Origin: an uncultured Gammaproteobacteria bacterium
GTDB lineage: Bacteria; Pseudomonadota; Gammaproteobacteria; GCA-002705445; GCA-002716945
Assembly (NCBI GenBank): GCA_913041865.1
Contig: CAJWIW010000028.1
Coordinates: 1-11,704, forward strand
Direction: 5' to 3'
Length of the DNA: 11,704 nucleotides
Shown here: one piece after another, positions 4,631-11,704 of the stretch
Layout of the letters: each line of letters opens with the position of its first letter
Position numbering within the stretch: position 1 is the first letter of the stretch
Program-made: the position numbers and the translations under genes
The notes under the pieces: model-generated
The model's database searches: none
The model's input: only the letters and a program-made list of their open reading frames with translations
What the model was told of the DNA's origin: nothing

Positions 4631-5950
4631 TCACATATTATCTATAACCGCATCACCAAACCCTTGTGTACTAACTAATGTTGCACCAGGAACAAGCTTC
4701 AAAAGCTCTTGTTTAATTTCCTCAGCGGTATGCTTTTCTTTAGACTTGGGTCTGATAAACTTTTTCCCTGCTCTTGCTCTAGCCAAGTCAAATGTAAGTT
4801 GTTTTTTCTGTATAGCACCTTTTACTCCTTTTAATACAAAGTCTGCAGCTTCATCCCATCCCATGTGTCGTAACATCATTTCCCCCGATAGAATTATCGA
4901 ACTTGGGTTGACTCTATTTTTCCCAGCGAATGTCTCTGCTGAACCGTGTGTTGCTTCAAAGACTGCATAACCGTCTCCAATGTTAGCTCCAGGAGCTATA
5001 CCTATCCCTCCAACTTGAGCTGCCAGTGCATCAGAAATATAATCTCCATTTAGATTTAGTGTTGCGATAACCTCATGTTGCTCTGGCACTAATATAATTT
5101 GTTGTAGGAAATTATCAGCTATACAATCTTTAACTGTAAGGATATGTCCAGATTTAGAACATTTAATTGAATAAGTGCCATTGTCATTAACCGTGCCATC
5201 ATACTTATTCTTAACTAGATCATATGCCCAATCTCTAAATGCACCTTCAGTATATTTCATTATGTTCCCTTTGTGTACGATAGTAAGAATCTCTTTTTTT
5301 TCATTTAAGGCAAATTCTATTGCCATAGTAATAAGTCTTTCGGATCCTTCTCGTGATACAGGTTTAATACCAATTCCACATTCATCCTCAAAACGAAACG
5401 GAGAGTCACCAAGTTCTTTTTTTATAAATTCAATAATTTTTTTTGCTCCATCTGAGTTAGGTTCCCATTCAATGCCTGTATATAAATCTTCTGTATTCTC
5501 TCTGAACACAACCATATCTGTAAGATTTGACTCTACCATCGGACTATTTGTGCCTGGAAAATATCTTATTGGTCTAACGCATGCAAACAAATCTAGTTTT
5601 TGCCTTATGCTAACGTTGATAGATTTATATCCATTGCCAATTGGTGTTGTAAGAGGACCTTTTATTGACACTCTATATTTCTTCATTGCATCAATAGTTT
5701 CTTGAGGTAGTAACTCGCCACAAATATCTATCGCTTGCTGACCAGCATATATCTCCATCCATTTAATCTCTTTTGACACGCCATAGGCTTTACCGATTGC
5801 ATAATTTAAGACTCTTTTCATAACAGGCGTGACATCAATGCCGATACCATCACCAATAATGTATGGAACTATAGGTTTATCAGGCGTCTGTATGACTCCA
5901 TCCTTGAATGATATTATTTGACCATCACTTGGTTCATTAAATTTTATCAT
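4631..5950 (-). CDS. icd: Isocitrate dehydrogenase, E. coli-type (coenzyme uncertain)
   Basis: Isocitrate dehydrogenase oxidatively decarboxylates isocitrate to 2-oxoglutarate in the TCA cycle. The 439 residues carry the substrate site of the E. coli-type enzyme: TTPIGNGYKSINVSIRQ (101-117) with Ser110 at the position of the phosphorylated Ser113 of E. coli, Arg and Asn residues in the same loop, ENTEDLY (151-157), and the catalytic Lys227-Asn229 region (VHKGNIMKYTEG). The coenzyme loop reads HGSAETFAG (335-343), so E. coli Lys344-Tyr345 are Thr340-Phe341. E. coli Tyr391 is Phe387, and Arg395 is kept as Arg391. NADP or NAD use is therefore uncertain. About 27 extra residues lie near 395-425, before the conserved GFGDAVIDNM end. 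It follows aceA by 29 bp, has no visible Shine-Dalgarno sequence and is probably cotranscribed with aceA. Confidence 0.95.
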   Translation of the reverse strand: MIKFNEPSDGQIISFKDGVIQTPDKPIVPYIIGDGIGIDVTPVMKRVLNYAIGKAYGVSKEIKWMEIYAGQQAIDICGELLPQETIDAMKKYRVSIKGPLTTPIGNGYKSINVSIRQKLDLFACVRPIRYFPGTNSPMVESNLTDMVVFRENTEDLYTGIEWEPNSDGAKKIIEFIKKELGDSPFRFEDECGIGIKPVSREGSERLITMAIEFALNEKKEILTIVHKGNIMKYTEGAFRDWAYDLVKNKYDGTVNDNGTYSIKCSKSGHILTVKDCIADNFLQQIILVPEQHEVIATLNLNGDYISDALAAQVGGIGIAPGANIGDGYAVFEATHGSAETFAGKNRVNPSSIILSGEMMLRHMGWDEAADFVLKGVKGAIQKKQLTFDLARARAGKKFIRPKSKEKHTAEEIKQELLKLVPGATLVSTQGFGDAVIDNM

Positions 5951-5979
5951 AAAATTTTTAATAGTAAGTGCTATTGAGA

Positions 5980-7260
5980 TTACTTTTCAAACTGCTCTTC
6001 TTCTGTGGAACCTGTAAGTGCCGTAGTTGATGATGTACCACCTTGGATGACTTGAGTCACTGTATCAAAATAACCTGTACCAACCTCTCTTTGGTGTTTA
6101 GTAGCGGTGTACCCATCTTTCTCAGATGCGAACTCAGCTTCTTGAAGTTTTACGTATGCAGTCATTTGACTTTCATTATAACCTCTCGCTAATTCGAACA
6201 TGCTGTGATTTAATGCATGAAAACCAGCTAAAGTAATAAATTGAAATTTATATCCCATTGCGCCTAACTCTTTTTGAAACTTAGCGATCTGAGAATCATC
6301 CAGCTTTTTCTTCCAATTGAATGAAGGAGAACAATTATATGCAAGTAATTGTTCAGGATGTTCTTTTTTTAACGCCTCAGCAAATTGTTTTGCAAAATCT
6401 AAATCTGGAACTCCAGTTTCACACCAAACTAAATCTGCGTAAGGAGCATATGCTAAACCACGAGAAATAGCTTGTTCAATTCCATTTTTCACTCTATAGA
6501 ATCCCTCTGCAGTTCTTTCGCCAGTGCAGAATTCTTTATCTCTAGGATCAATGTCACTTGTAATTAGATTTGCTGCCTCTGCATCTGTTCTTGCTAGAAG
6601 AACAGTTGGTACGTCTGATACATCTGCTGCCAATCTTGCAGCTGCTAGTTTTTGGACAGCTTCTTGCGTAGGAACCAGAACTTTACCACCCATGTGTCCA
6701 CATTTTTTTGCTGAAGCTAGTTGGTCTTCAAAATGAACGCCTGCTGCACCAGCCTCGATCATAGCTTTCATTAATTCAAATGCATTTAACACACCACCAA
6801 ATCCAGCTTCGGCGTCGGCGACTATAGGCAACATATAATCAACAATGTCGTTTCCTTCAGCAATATTCAATTGATCTGCCCTACGGAGAGCATTATTAAT
6901 TCTTTTTACAACGCTTGGTACACTGTCTACAGGGTACAGAGATTGATCTGGATACATTTGCATACCAGTGTTAGCGTCGCCAGCCACTTGCCAACCAGAC
7001 AAGTAGACTGCTTTTAGTCCAGCTTTAGCCTGTTGCATTGCCTGATTACCTGTTAATGCACCGAGAGCATTTACAAAATCTTCTGTATTTATTAAATTCC
7101 ATAGTTTTACAGCGCCATTATTAGCCAGAGTATGCTCTATTCTCACACTACCACTACATTTCGCTACTTCTTCAGCAGAATAGTCTCTTTTTACATTTTT
7201 CCATCTTGGATTTGTATCCCAATCTTTTTGGATATCGCTTGCAGATCTTAGTTTATTCAT
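5980..7260 (-). CDS. aceA: Isocitrate lyase
   Basis: Isocitrate lyase splits isocitrate into succinate and glyoxylate, the first step of the glyoxylate shunt, allowing growth on acetate or fatty-acid carbon. The 426 residues are full length (E. coli 434). Diagnostic motifs are SGWQVAGD (88-95), ADAEAGFGG (148-156) with metal-binding acids, HFEDQ (176-180), the catalytic signature KKCGHMGGK (185-193) with Cys187, ARTDAEAA, and YNCSPSFNW near the active-site lid. The sequence resembles bacterial AceA rather than methylisocitrate lyase, which lacks KKCGH and is much shorter. AGAGGT lies about six bases before the ATG. Malate synthase and the AceK kinase/phosphatase are not in the window. It leads a two-gene unit with icd and diverges from mnmA. 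Confidence 0.97.
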   Translation of the reverse strand: MNKLRSASDIQKDWDTNPRWKNVKRDYSAEEVAKCSGSVRIEHTLANNGAVKLWNLINTEDFVNALGALTGNQAMQQAKAGLKAVYLSGWQVAGDANTGMQMYPDQSLYPVDSVPSVVKRINNALRRADQLNIAEGNDIVDYMLPIVADAEAGFGGVLNAFELMKAMIEAGAAGVHFEDQLASAKKCGHMGGKVLVPTQEAVQKLAAARLAADVSDVPTVLLARTDAEAANLITSDIDPRDKEFCTGERTAEGFYRVKNGIEQAISRGLAYAPYADLVWCETGVPDLDFAKQFAEALKKEHPEQLLAYNCSPSFNWKKKLDDSQIAKFQKELGAMGYKFQFITLAGFHALNHSMFELARGYNESQMTAYVKLQEAEFASEKDGYTATKHQREVGTGYFDTVTQVIQGGTSSTTALTGSTEEEQFEK

Positions 7261-7283
7261 TCTTACCTCTTGAACATGGATAT

Positions 7284-7313
7284 ATTATAATTTAGCGTAG
7301 ATAATACTATTAA
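7284..7313 (-). promoter_or_regulatory. Candidate aceA-icd promoter
   Basis: The minus strand shows TTAATA (7308-7313) and TATAAT (7284-7289) with an 18-bp spacer, placing initiation near 7277 and giving a short leader containing the AGAGGT ribosome-binding site. The -10 is perfect; the -35 matches consensus at four of six positions. Confidence 0.5.
7286..7291 (+). promoter_or_regulatory. Candidate -10 for mnmA-hflD
   Basis: ATTATAAT is self-complementary at its centre, so a perfect TATAAT also exists on the plus strand here, overlapping the aceA -10. It implies a leader of about 40 bases for mnmA. No good -35 lies at 17 bp (TTACCT), and the start codon lacks a close Shine-Dalgarno sequence. 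Other A/T boxes nearer mnmA are possible. Confidence 0.3.
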
Positions 7314-7338
7314 CGGGAAAAATTAACAATTATAAATC

Positions 7339-8421
7339 ATGAATAATACAAAAAATATTGCTGTAGCTATGTCTGGTGGTGTTGATTCGTCTATTTCAGC
7401 TGTTTTGTTAAAAGAAAGGGGCTATAAGGTTACTGGTATTTTTATGAAAAACTGGGAAGAAGACGATGATAGCAACAATTGTAATGTAGCTGACGATTAT
7501 GAAGATGCAAAGAGAGTTGCAACTAAGTTGGGTATTGATCTATTGACGGTGAATTTTTCAGATAAGTATTGGCAACTAGTTTTTCAAAGACTCATAAAAG
7601 GTCTTCAATCAGGTATTACACCAAATCCTGATATTTTCTGTAATAAAGAAATAAAGTTTAATTATTTCTATCAACACGTTTTATCACTTGGGTACGATCA
7701 ATTAGCTACAGGACATTATGCCAAGGTAGAAAATGACAATAATATGTTTAAATTAAAGGTTGCATATGATCAGAGTAAAGATCAAACTTACTTTTTATAT
7801 ATGTTACAACAAGATATTTTAAAGAATATAATTTTCCCTTTAGAGAATATTACCAAAGTAGAGGTGAAAAGAATAGCTAGAGAATTTGATCTCAAAATCT
7901 CAGAAAAAAAAGAGAGTATGGGAATATGCTTTATTGGAAAGAAAAATTTCACAGAATTTATAAGTAAATATCTAAAAAATAATCCGGGCAATATACTTGA
8001 TGAGAGCGGTGTGATATTAGGAAAGCACCAAGGCTTATTTAATTACACTATTGGTCAACGCAAAGGCCTGGGTATTGGTGGTATTTCAGACACTAATAGT
8101 GATCCTTGGTTTGTAATGAGTAAAGACGTTTCAAACAACAACCTAGTTGTGACTCAAGATGAAAAAAAACTACTATATAAAGGCAAACTTCTCCTTTCTT
8201 CGGCTAGTTGGGTACATACTGCACCAGTGATAAATAAAAAATATACAGCTCGCTTCAGGCATGGAGGAAAACTTATTCCAGTATTAATCGAAGAGAGAAA
8301 CCAGAGATATTATTTGATACTCGAAGAACATGAACGTGCTATAACAATAGGCCAAAGTGCAGTTATTTATCAAAATAATGAATGTCTAGGTGGAGGTATT
8401 ATTGAAAAACTATGTCAATAA
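7339..8421 (+). CDS. mnmA: tRNA-specific 2-thiouridylase MnmA
   Basis: MnmA thiolates U34 of tRNAs for Lys, Glu and Gln, using ATP to adenylate the base and a cysteine persulfide to deliver sulfur that, in the E. coli pathway, arrives through TusA, TusBCD and TusE. The 360 residues include the PP-loop SGGVDSS (12-18), the tRNA-binding and insertion segment FMKNWEEDDD (35-44), first catalytic Cys101 in NPDIFCNKEIKF, SKDQTYFL (146-153), second catalytic Cys197 in MGICFIG, and the C-terminal beta-barrel beginning around GQRKGLGIGG. Two TusE-family genes lie in the same window. The gene overlaps hflD by 10 bp, an arrangement kept in many gammaproteobacteria. The start is set by MNNTKNIAVAMSGG, the normal distance before the PP-loop. 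Confidence 0.97.
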   Translation: MNNTKNIAVAMSGGVDSSISAVLLKERGYKVTGIFMKNWEEDDDSNNCNVADDYEDAKRVATKLGIDLLTVNFSDKYWQLVFQRLIKGLQSGITPNPDIFCNKEIKFNYFYQHVLSLGYDQLATGHYAKVENDNNMFKLKVAYDQSKDQTYFLYMLQQDILKNIIFPLENITKVEVKRIAREFDLKISEKKESMGICFIGKKNFTEFISKYLKNNPGNILDESGVILGKHQGLFNYTIGQRKGLGIGGISDTNSDPWFVMSKDVSNNNLVVTQDEKKLLYKGKLLLSSASWVHTAPVINKKYTARFRHGGKLIPVLIEERNQRYYLILEEHERAITIGQSAVIYQNNECLGGGIIEKLCQ

Positions 8422-9038
8422 GCACTATAGACAGACAACTTTACACACTCGCAGCTTTATATCAGTCATGTAATGCTATATCTAGAATTGCTTGGGAAGG
8501 TAAGTATGATAATGAAGAATTTTCACCTCTCATAAAATCAATTTTAGACGTTAATTCTGATGATCCTCTATCAATATATGAAGAACCTACTTTATTAAAG
8601 TCAGGTTTTGAATTTCTAAAGAAACAAGTAATTGATGATATATTCACAAGAAGTAGTGAAACTAGGAGGTACATTTCTTCTATTAAAAATCTTGTGAAAA
8701 GAATTGATACTTCAAATATTATAGACGACCAATTTAGAAAAAATATTGACAGACTTAACGAAATCAAGCGTGAAAAGACAATCGATGATTTAGTGCTAGA
8801 AATTGGCCAATTGTATATAGATACATTTAGTAAGGTAGAGCCGAGAATAGTCATAAGTGGTGATAATCAATATCTCAAAGTAGACTTAAATGCTGCAAGA
8901 ATAAGGACAGCACTCATGGCTGCGATACGTTCAGTATATTTATGGAAGAGTTGTAATGGCTCAGATTTTAAATTTTTTCTATTTAAAAAGAGATATATTA
9001 AGAGAATAAAGGAAATTATCGTAACTATGCAGAACTAG
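8412..9038 (+). CDS. hflD: HflD family protein
   Basis: This 208-residue protein is HflD, the peripheral inner-membrane protein that in E. coli influences lambda lysogeny by acting on CII; its wider cellular role is unclear. Length matches E. coli (213). Conserved features are the N-terminal LAALYQSCNAISRIAWEG (13-30), the middle helical region, LYIDTFSKVEPRI, and the C-terminal ARIRTALMAAIRSVYLWKS segment. It starts inside the last codons of mnmA (10-bp overlap), indicating translational coupling. In E. coli the pair continues into purB; here acnA is on the opposite strand instead and overlaps the last 14 bp. No terminator is visible after the gene. Confidence 0.92.
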   Translation: MSISTIDRQLYTLAALYQSCNAISRIAWEGKYDNEEFSPLIKSILDVNSDDPLSIYEEPTLLKSGFEFLKKQVIDDIFTRSSETRRYISSIKNLVKRIDTSNIIDDQFRKNIDRLNEIKREKTIDDLVLEIGQLYIDTFSKVEPRIVISGDNQYLKVDLNAARIRTALMAAIRSVYLWKSCNGSDFKFFLFKKRYIKRIKEIIVTMQN

Positions 9039-11625
9039 CTATATTCTTTAATACGTAATTTAATATTCCATCATTTAAGAAATAATTCCACTCCATAGCG
9101 GTGTCTATCCTAATTTTTACTTTGAAAGAAAAAGTTTTAGAATTTTTAGTAGTACTGATAATTGTTTCCTTATCATTTTCATTGATTTGGTCTATAGAAT
9201 ATTTTGAATAGACATCTAAGTCTAAATCATCAAAACTCTCACCCTCCATGAATTGCAAAGGTAATACTCCCATTCCAACAAGGTTTGAGCGGTGAATTCT
9301 CTCAAAGCTCTCTGCAATTACTGCTTTCACGCCAAGTAACTTTGTTCCCTTTGCCGCCCAATCTCTTGACGAACCACAACCATAGTTCTTACCTGCAAAA
9401 ACGATTAGGTCATTACCGTTAGAGATATATTTTTGCGAAGCATCATAAATTGACATTTCTTCATCAGTTGGTATGTATTTAGTAAAGCCGCCTGTAGTGT
9501 CTGGAACAAGTTTATTTCGTATTCTGATATTAGCGAATGTGCCTCTTTGCATTATCTGATAATTACCACGTCTTGATCCATATGAATTAAAATCTATAAT
9601 ATCAGTTCCTCGTGAGACTAAAAATTTACCAGCTGGAGTTGTTTCTTTAAATGATCCAGCCGGTGATATATGATCAGTTGTTACACTATCACCTAGAACT
9701 AATAGCGGGTATGCATCTGAAATCTTAGCTAATTTTGAATTGTTATCAGTCAAGCTATCAAAGAAAGGAGATGGTTGAATGTAAGTTGAGGATTCTTCCC
9801 AATCAAAATATTCTGATTGCTTTGTATCTATTTCTTGCCAATTCGCATCTCCTTGGAAGAGATTACGATAAGACTGAGTAAACATTTCTTTGTTTATGTT
9901 AGTGGACACTATCTCGCTTATTTCATTTATAGATGGCCAGATATCTTCTAGATAAACATCTTTTCCATTATGTCCTCTGCCAATGGGATCTTTTGTTATA
10001 TCGAAATCCATAGTACCAACAAGTGAATAAGCTATTACCAACATTGGAGATGCCAGAAAATTCATCTTAATATCAGGATGTATTCTGCCTTCAAAATTTC
10101 TATTTCCTGATAAAATTGAACTCACAACAAGATCTTTGTTATTAATCTCCTCAACGTATTTAGCGTCTAGAGGACCAGAATTACCAATACAGGTAGTACA
10201 ACCGTAACCAATGATGTTAAAACCTAGTTTATCAAAATATGTTAATAAATTAGCTTGTTTGAGATAATTTTCTACAACTCTTGAACCAGGAGCTAGTGAC
10301 GTCTTTACCCATTCTTTAACATTTAAACCATGCTCCACAGCTTTCTTCGCTACTAACCCAGCACCTATTATCACACTAGGGTTTGATGTATTAGTACAAC
10401 TTGTAATTGCAGCAATCATTATTGAACCATCTTTTATTTCTGATGATGAACTTATTGGTTTTTCTTTCTTTAGTTTTTTAATTTCCTTTTGAACAGCTCC
10501 TTTAACGTCTGTGAGATCTACTCTGTCCTCTGGACGTTTAGGTCCAGATACGCATGCCTTGATAGAGCTGATATCTAGATGTAGGTTTTTCGAATATTTA
10601 ATTTTGTCTGAGGCATCTCTAAAGAGTGATACATTTTTTGTATATTTCTCTACAAGTCTTACATGATCATTATCTTTTCCGGTAGTTGATAAATAATCGA
10701 GTGTCATCTTATCGACGGGAAAAAATCCACAAGTCGCACCATATTCAGGCGCCATGTTTGCGATAGTGCATCTATCTGCAATTGACAAACGATCCAATGC
10801 ATCTCCATGAAACTCAACGAACTTTCCAACTACATTTGCATTTCTGAGATGCTCTACTATTGTAAGTACAAGATCAGTTGCAGTAGTAGACCCCTTTAAA
10901 TCACCAGTTAATTCAAAACCAATGACTTCAGGTAGCAACATTGGTATCGGTTGACCTAGCATCGCTGCTTCAGCTTCAATACCTCCGACGCCCCAACCAA
11001 GAACACCAAGGCCATTAACCATAGTTGTATGCGAATCAGTTCCTACAACAGTATCTGGATAAACAGAATTTTGCTTTTCAAATATTACCCTTGAAATATA
11101 TTCAATATTTATCTGATGGATAATTCCATTGTTCGGCGGAACGATTCTTAGGTTTTTGAAAGCACCTTGACCCCACTTTAATAACCTGTATCTCTCGATA
11201 TTCCTTTTATATTCAAGTTTTGTGTTTAAATCATGAGAGTTTTCACTTCCATAATGGTCTACCATAACTGAATGGTCTATAACTAAGTCTGTCTGGCATT
11301 GTGGGTTAATTAGTGACGGATCGCCATTTAGTTTTTTTACAGCATCACGCATTGAAGCGAGGTCTACCACAGCAGGAACGCCAGTAAAATCCTGCATTAT
11401 TACTCTGCTAGGATAAAATGTAAGTTCGGTCTGCCCCTTCACTTTACCATTCCAACTAGAAAATTCTTTAATTACACTTTCTTCCAGCTTATTTGTAGGG
11501 GTATTTCTGACGTAATTTTCTAGCAGTACCCTTAATGAATATGGTAAATGCGAAATATCTACCTTGCTTATGTTATAGATTGTCTTTGTTTCATCTTTGT
11601 GAGAAAGAGAATCTTTAAATTTCAT
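9025..11625 (-). CDS. acnA: Aconitate hydratase A (AcnA/IRP1-type)
   Basis: Aconitase interconverts citrate and isocitrate through cis-aconitate on a [4Fe-4S] cluster. The 866 residues follow AcnA/IRP1 order throughout (E. coli 891): QDFTGVPAVVDLA (78-90), DLVIDHSV (113-120), GTDSHTTM (195-202), cluster cysteines Cys410 (TSCTNTSNP) and Cys476 and Cys479 (YGCTTCIGNSG), SGNRNFEGR (506-514), then the swivel domain with GDSVTTDHISPAG (645-657), NSYGSRRGN (680-688) and NYGCGSSRDWAAKG (747-760). The cluster cysteines are intact, so catalysis is expected. GGA lies about eight bases before the ATG. It supplies isocitrate to the aceA and icd products encoded nearby and depends on Fe-S assembly such as IscU. 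Its 3' end overlaps hflD in a convergent arrangement. Confidence 0.97.
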   Translation of the reverse strand: MKFKDSLSHKDETKTIYNISKVDISHLPYSLRVLLENYVRNTPTNKLEESVIKEFSSWNGKVKGQTELTFYPSRVIMQDFTGVPAVVDLASMRDAVKKLNGDPSLINPQCQTDLVIDHSVMVDHYGSENSHDLNTKLEYKRNIERYRLLKWGQGAFKNLRIVPPNNGIIHQINIEYISRVIFEKQNSVYPDTVVGTDSHTTMVNGLGVLGWGVGGIEAEAAMLGQPIPMLLPEVIGFELTGDLKGSTTATDLVLTIVEHLRNANVVGKFVEFHGDALDRLSIADRCTIANMAPEYGATCGFFPVDKMTLDYLSTTGKDNDHVRLVEKYTKNVSLFRDASDKIKYSKNLHLDISSIKACVSGPKRPEDRVDLTDVKGAVQKEIKKLKKEKPISSSSEIKDGSIMIAAITSCTNTSNPSVIIGAGLVAKKAVEHGLNVKEWVKTSLAPGSRVVENYLKQANLLTYFDKLGFNIIGYGCTTCIGNSGPLDAKYVEEINNKDLVVSSILSGNRNFEGRIHPDIKMNFLASPMLVIAYSLVGTMDFDITKDPIGRGHNGKDVYLEDIWPSINEISEIVSTNINKEMFTQSYRNLFQGDANWQEIDTKQSEYFDWEESSTYIQPSPFFDSLTDNNSKLAKISDAYPLLVLGDSVTTDHISPAGSFKETTPAGKFLVSRGTDIIDFNSYGSRRGNYQIMQRGTFANIRIRNKLVPDTTGGFTKYIPTDEEMSIYDASQKYISNGNDLIVFAGKNYGCGSSRDWAAKGTKLLGVKAVIAESFERIHRSNLVGMGVLPLQFMEGESFDDLDLDVYSKYSIDQINENDKETIISTTKNSKTFSFKVKIRIDTAMEWNYFLNDGILNYVLKNIASSA

Positions 11626-11650
11626 AACTGTCCATATCTAAGTTGAAGTT

Positions 11651-11659
11651 ATTCTAGCA
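11651..11659 (-). promoter_or_regulatory. Candidate extended -10 promoter for acnA
   Basis: The minus strand reads TGCTAGAAT, an extended -10 (TGn plus TAGAAT, five of six matches), about 25 bases upstream of the acnA start codon. Initiation near 11644 would give a leader of about 19 bases. No clear -35 is visible, and the region beyond 11704 cannot be inspected. Confidence 0.4.
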
Positions 11660-11704
11660 CAGAAAACAGCTAAATATATCACTATTTCGTTGGTAAATTT
11701 CTCT

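Noticed and set aside
4746..4970. Plus-strand open frame inside icd, and similar ones at 6524-6736 (aceA) and 7788-7991 (mnmA, minus)
   Set aside because: All are shadows of conserved enzymes and none resembles a known protein.
5175..5705. Plus-strand open frame of 176 codons inside icd
   Set aside because: It lies wholly antisense to a well-conserved gene and shows no recognisable domain or ribosome-binding site.
5951..5979. Hairpin AATAG/CTATT between aceA and icd
   Set aside because: Only five weak pairs, and it is not followed by a proper T tract for termination; too slight to call.
8462..8854. Minus-strand open frame of 130 codons inside hflD
   Set aside because: It is antisense to hflD, and its Ser/Leu/Ile-rich composition is what a mirror frame of AT-rich coding DNA gives.
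1..11704. CRISPR arrays, insertion sequences, prophage or toxin-antitoxin modules
   Set aside because: No regularly spaced repeats, transposase, integrase or toxin-like genes were seen on either strand.

Overview
The window is dense, AT-rich bacterial DNA of gammaproteobacterial type. Conserved markers of that group are infA, an adjacent mnmA-hflD pair, icd close to mnmA, iscR-iscU, acnA, a YqiB-like DUF1249 gene, TusE proteins and an ssrA (tmRNA) gene. Low GC, short intergenic gaps and few Shine-Dalgarno sequences would fit a streamlined, probably marine lineage (SAR86-like, for example). That placement is inference, and species cannot be read from the window. I see no mobile element, CRISPR array, prophage or clear horizontally acquired island.

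Layout. Positions 1-257 hold the 3' part of ssrA on the plus strand, beginning inside the tag reading frame. Facing it, 279-4351 is a minus-strand series. In transcription order it holds a DUF1249 protein, iscR, iscU, a small DUF2892 membrane protein, a terminator, an AlkA-type DNA glycosylase, a YdjM-like membrane protein, and two tandem tusE paralogues. infA (4408-4626, plus) diverges from the DUF1249 gene and converges on icd. icd and aceA (4631-7260, minus) form a tandem pair in which aceA is first. mnmA and hflD (7339-9038, plus) overlap each other and diverge from aceA. acnA (9025-11625, minus) overlaps the 3' end of hflD.

How the genes work together. One theme is isocitrate metabolism. 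Aconitase makes isocitrate, and isocitrate lyase (glyoxylate shunt) and isocitrate dehydrogenase (TCA cycle) compete for it. The two competitors sit 29 bp apart in one apparent transcription unit. No malate synthase or AceK lies in the window. The second theme is sulfur handling. IscU is the Fe-S scaffold, IscR its regulator, TusE a persulfide carrier and MnmA the tRNA 2-thiolase at the end of the Tus relay. The cysteine desulfurase IscS, normally between iscR and iscU, is missing here.

The most unusual points are these: an IscR with none of its Fe-S ligand residues but an intact DNA-binding region; two direct repeats over its promoter that resemble IscR type 2 sites; an iscR-iscU pair without iscS; a diverged tandem tusE duplication; and an intrinsic terminator ending only a few bases before the glycosylase start codon. 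I found no wholly new multi-gene system. The rest looks like ordinary core genome.
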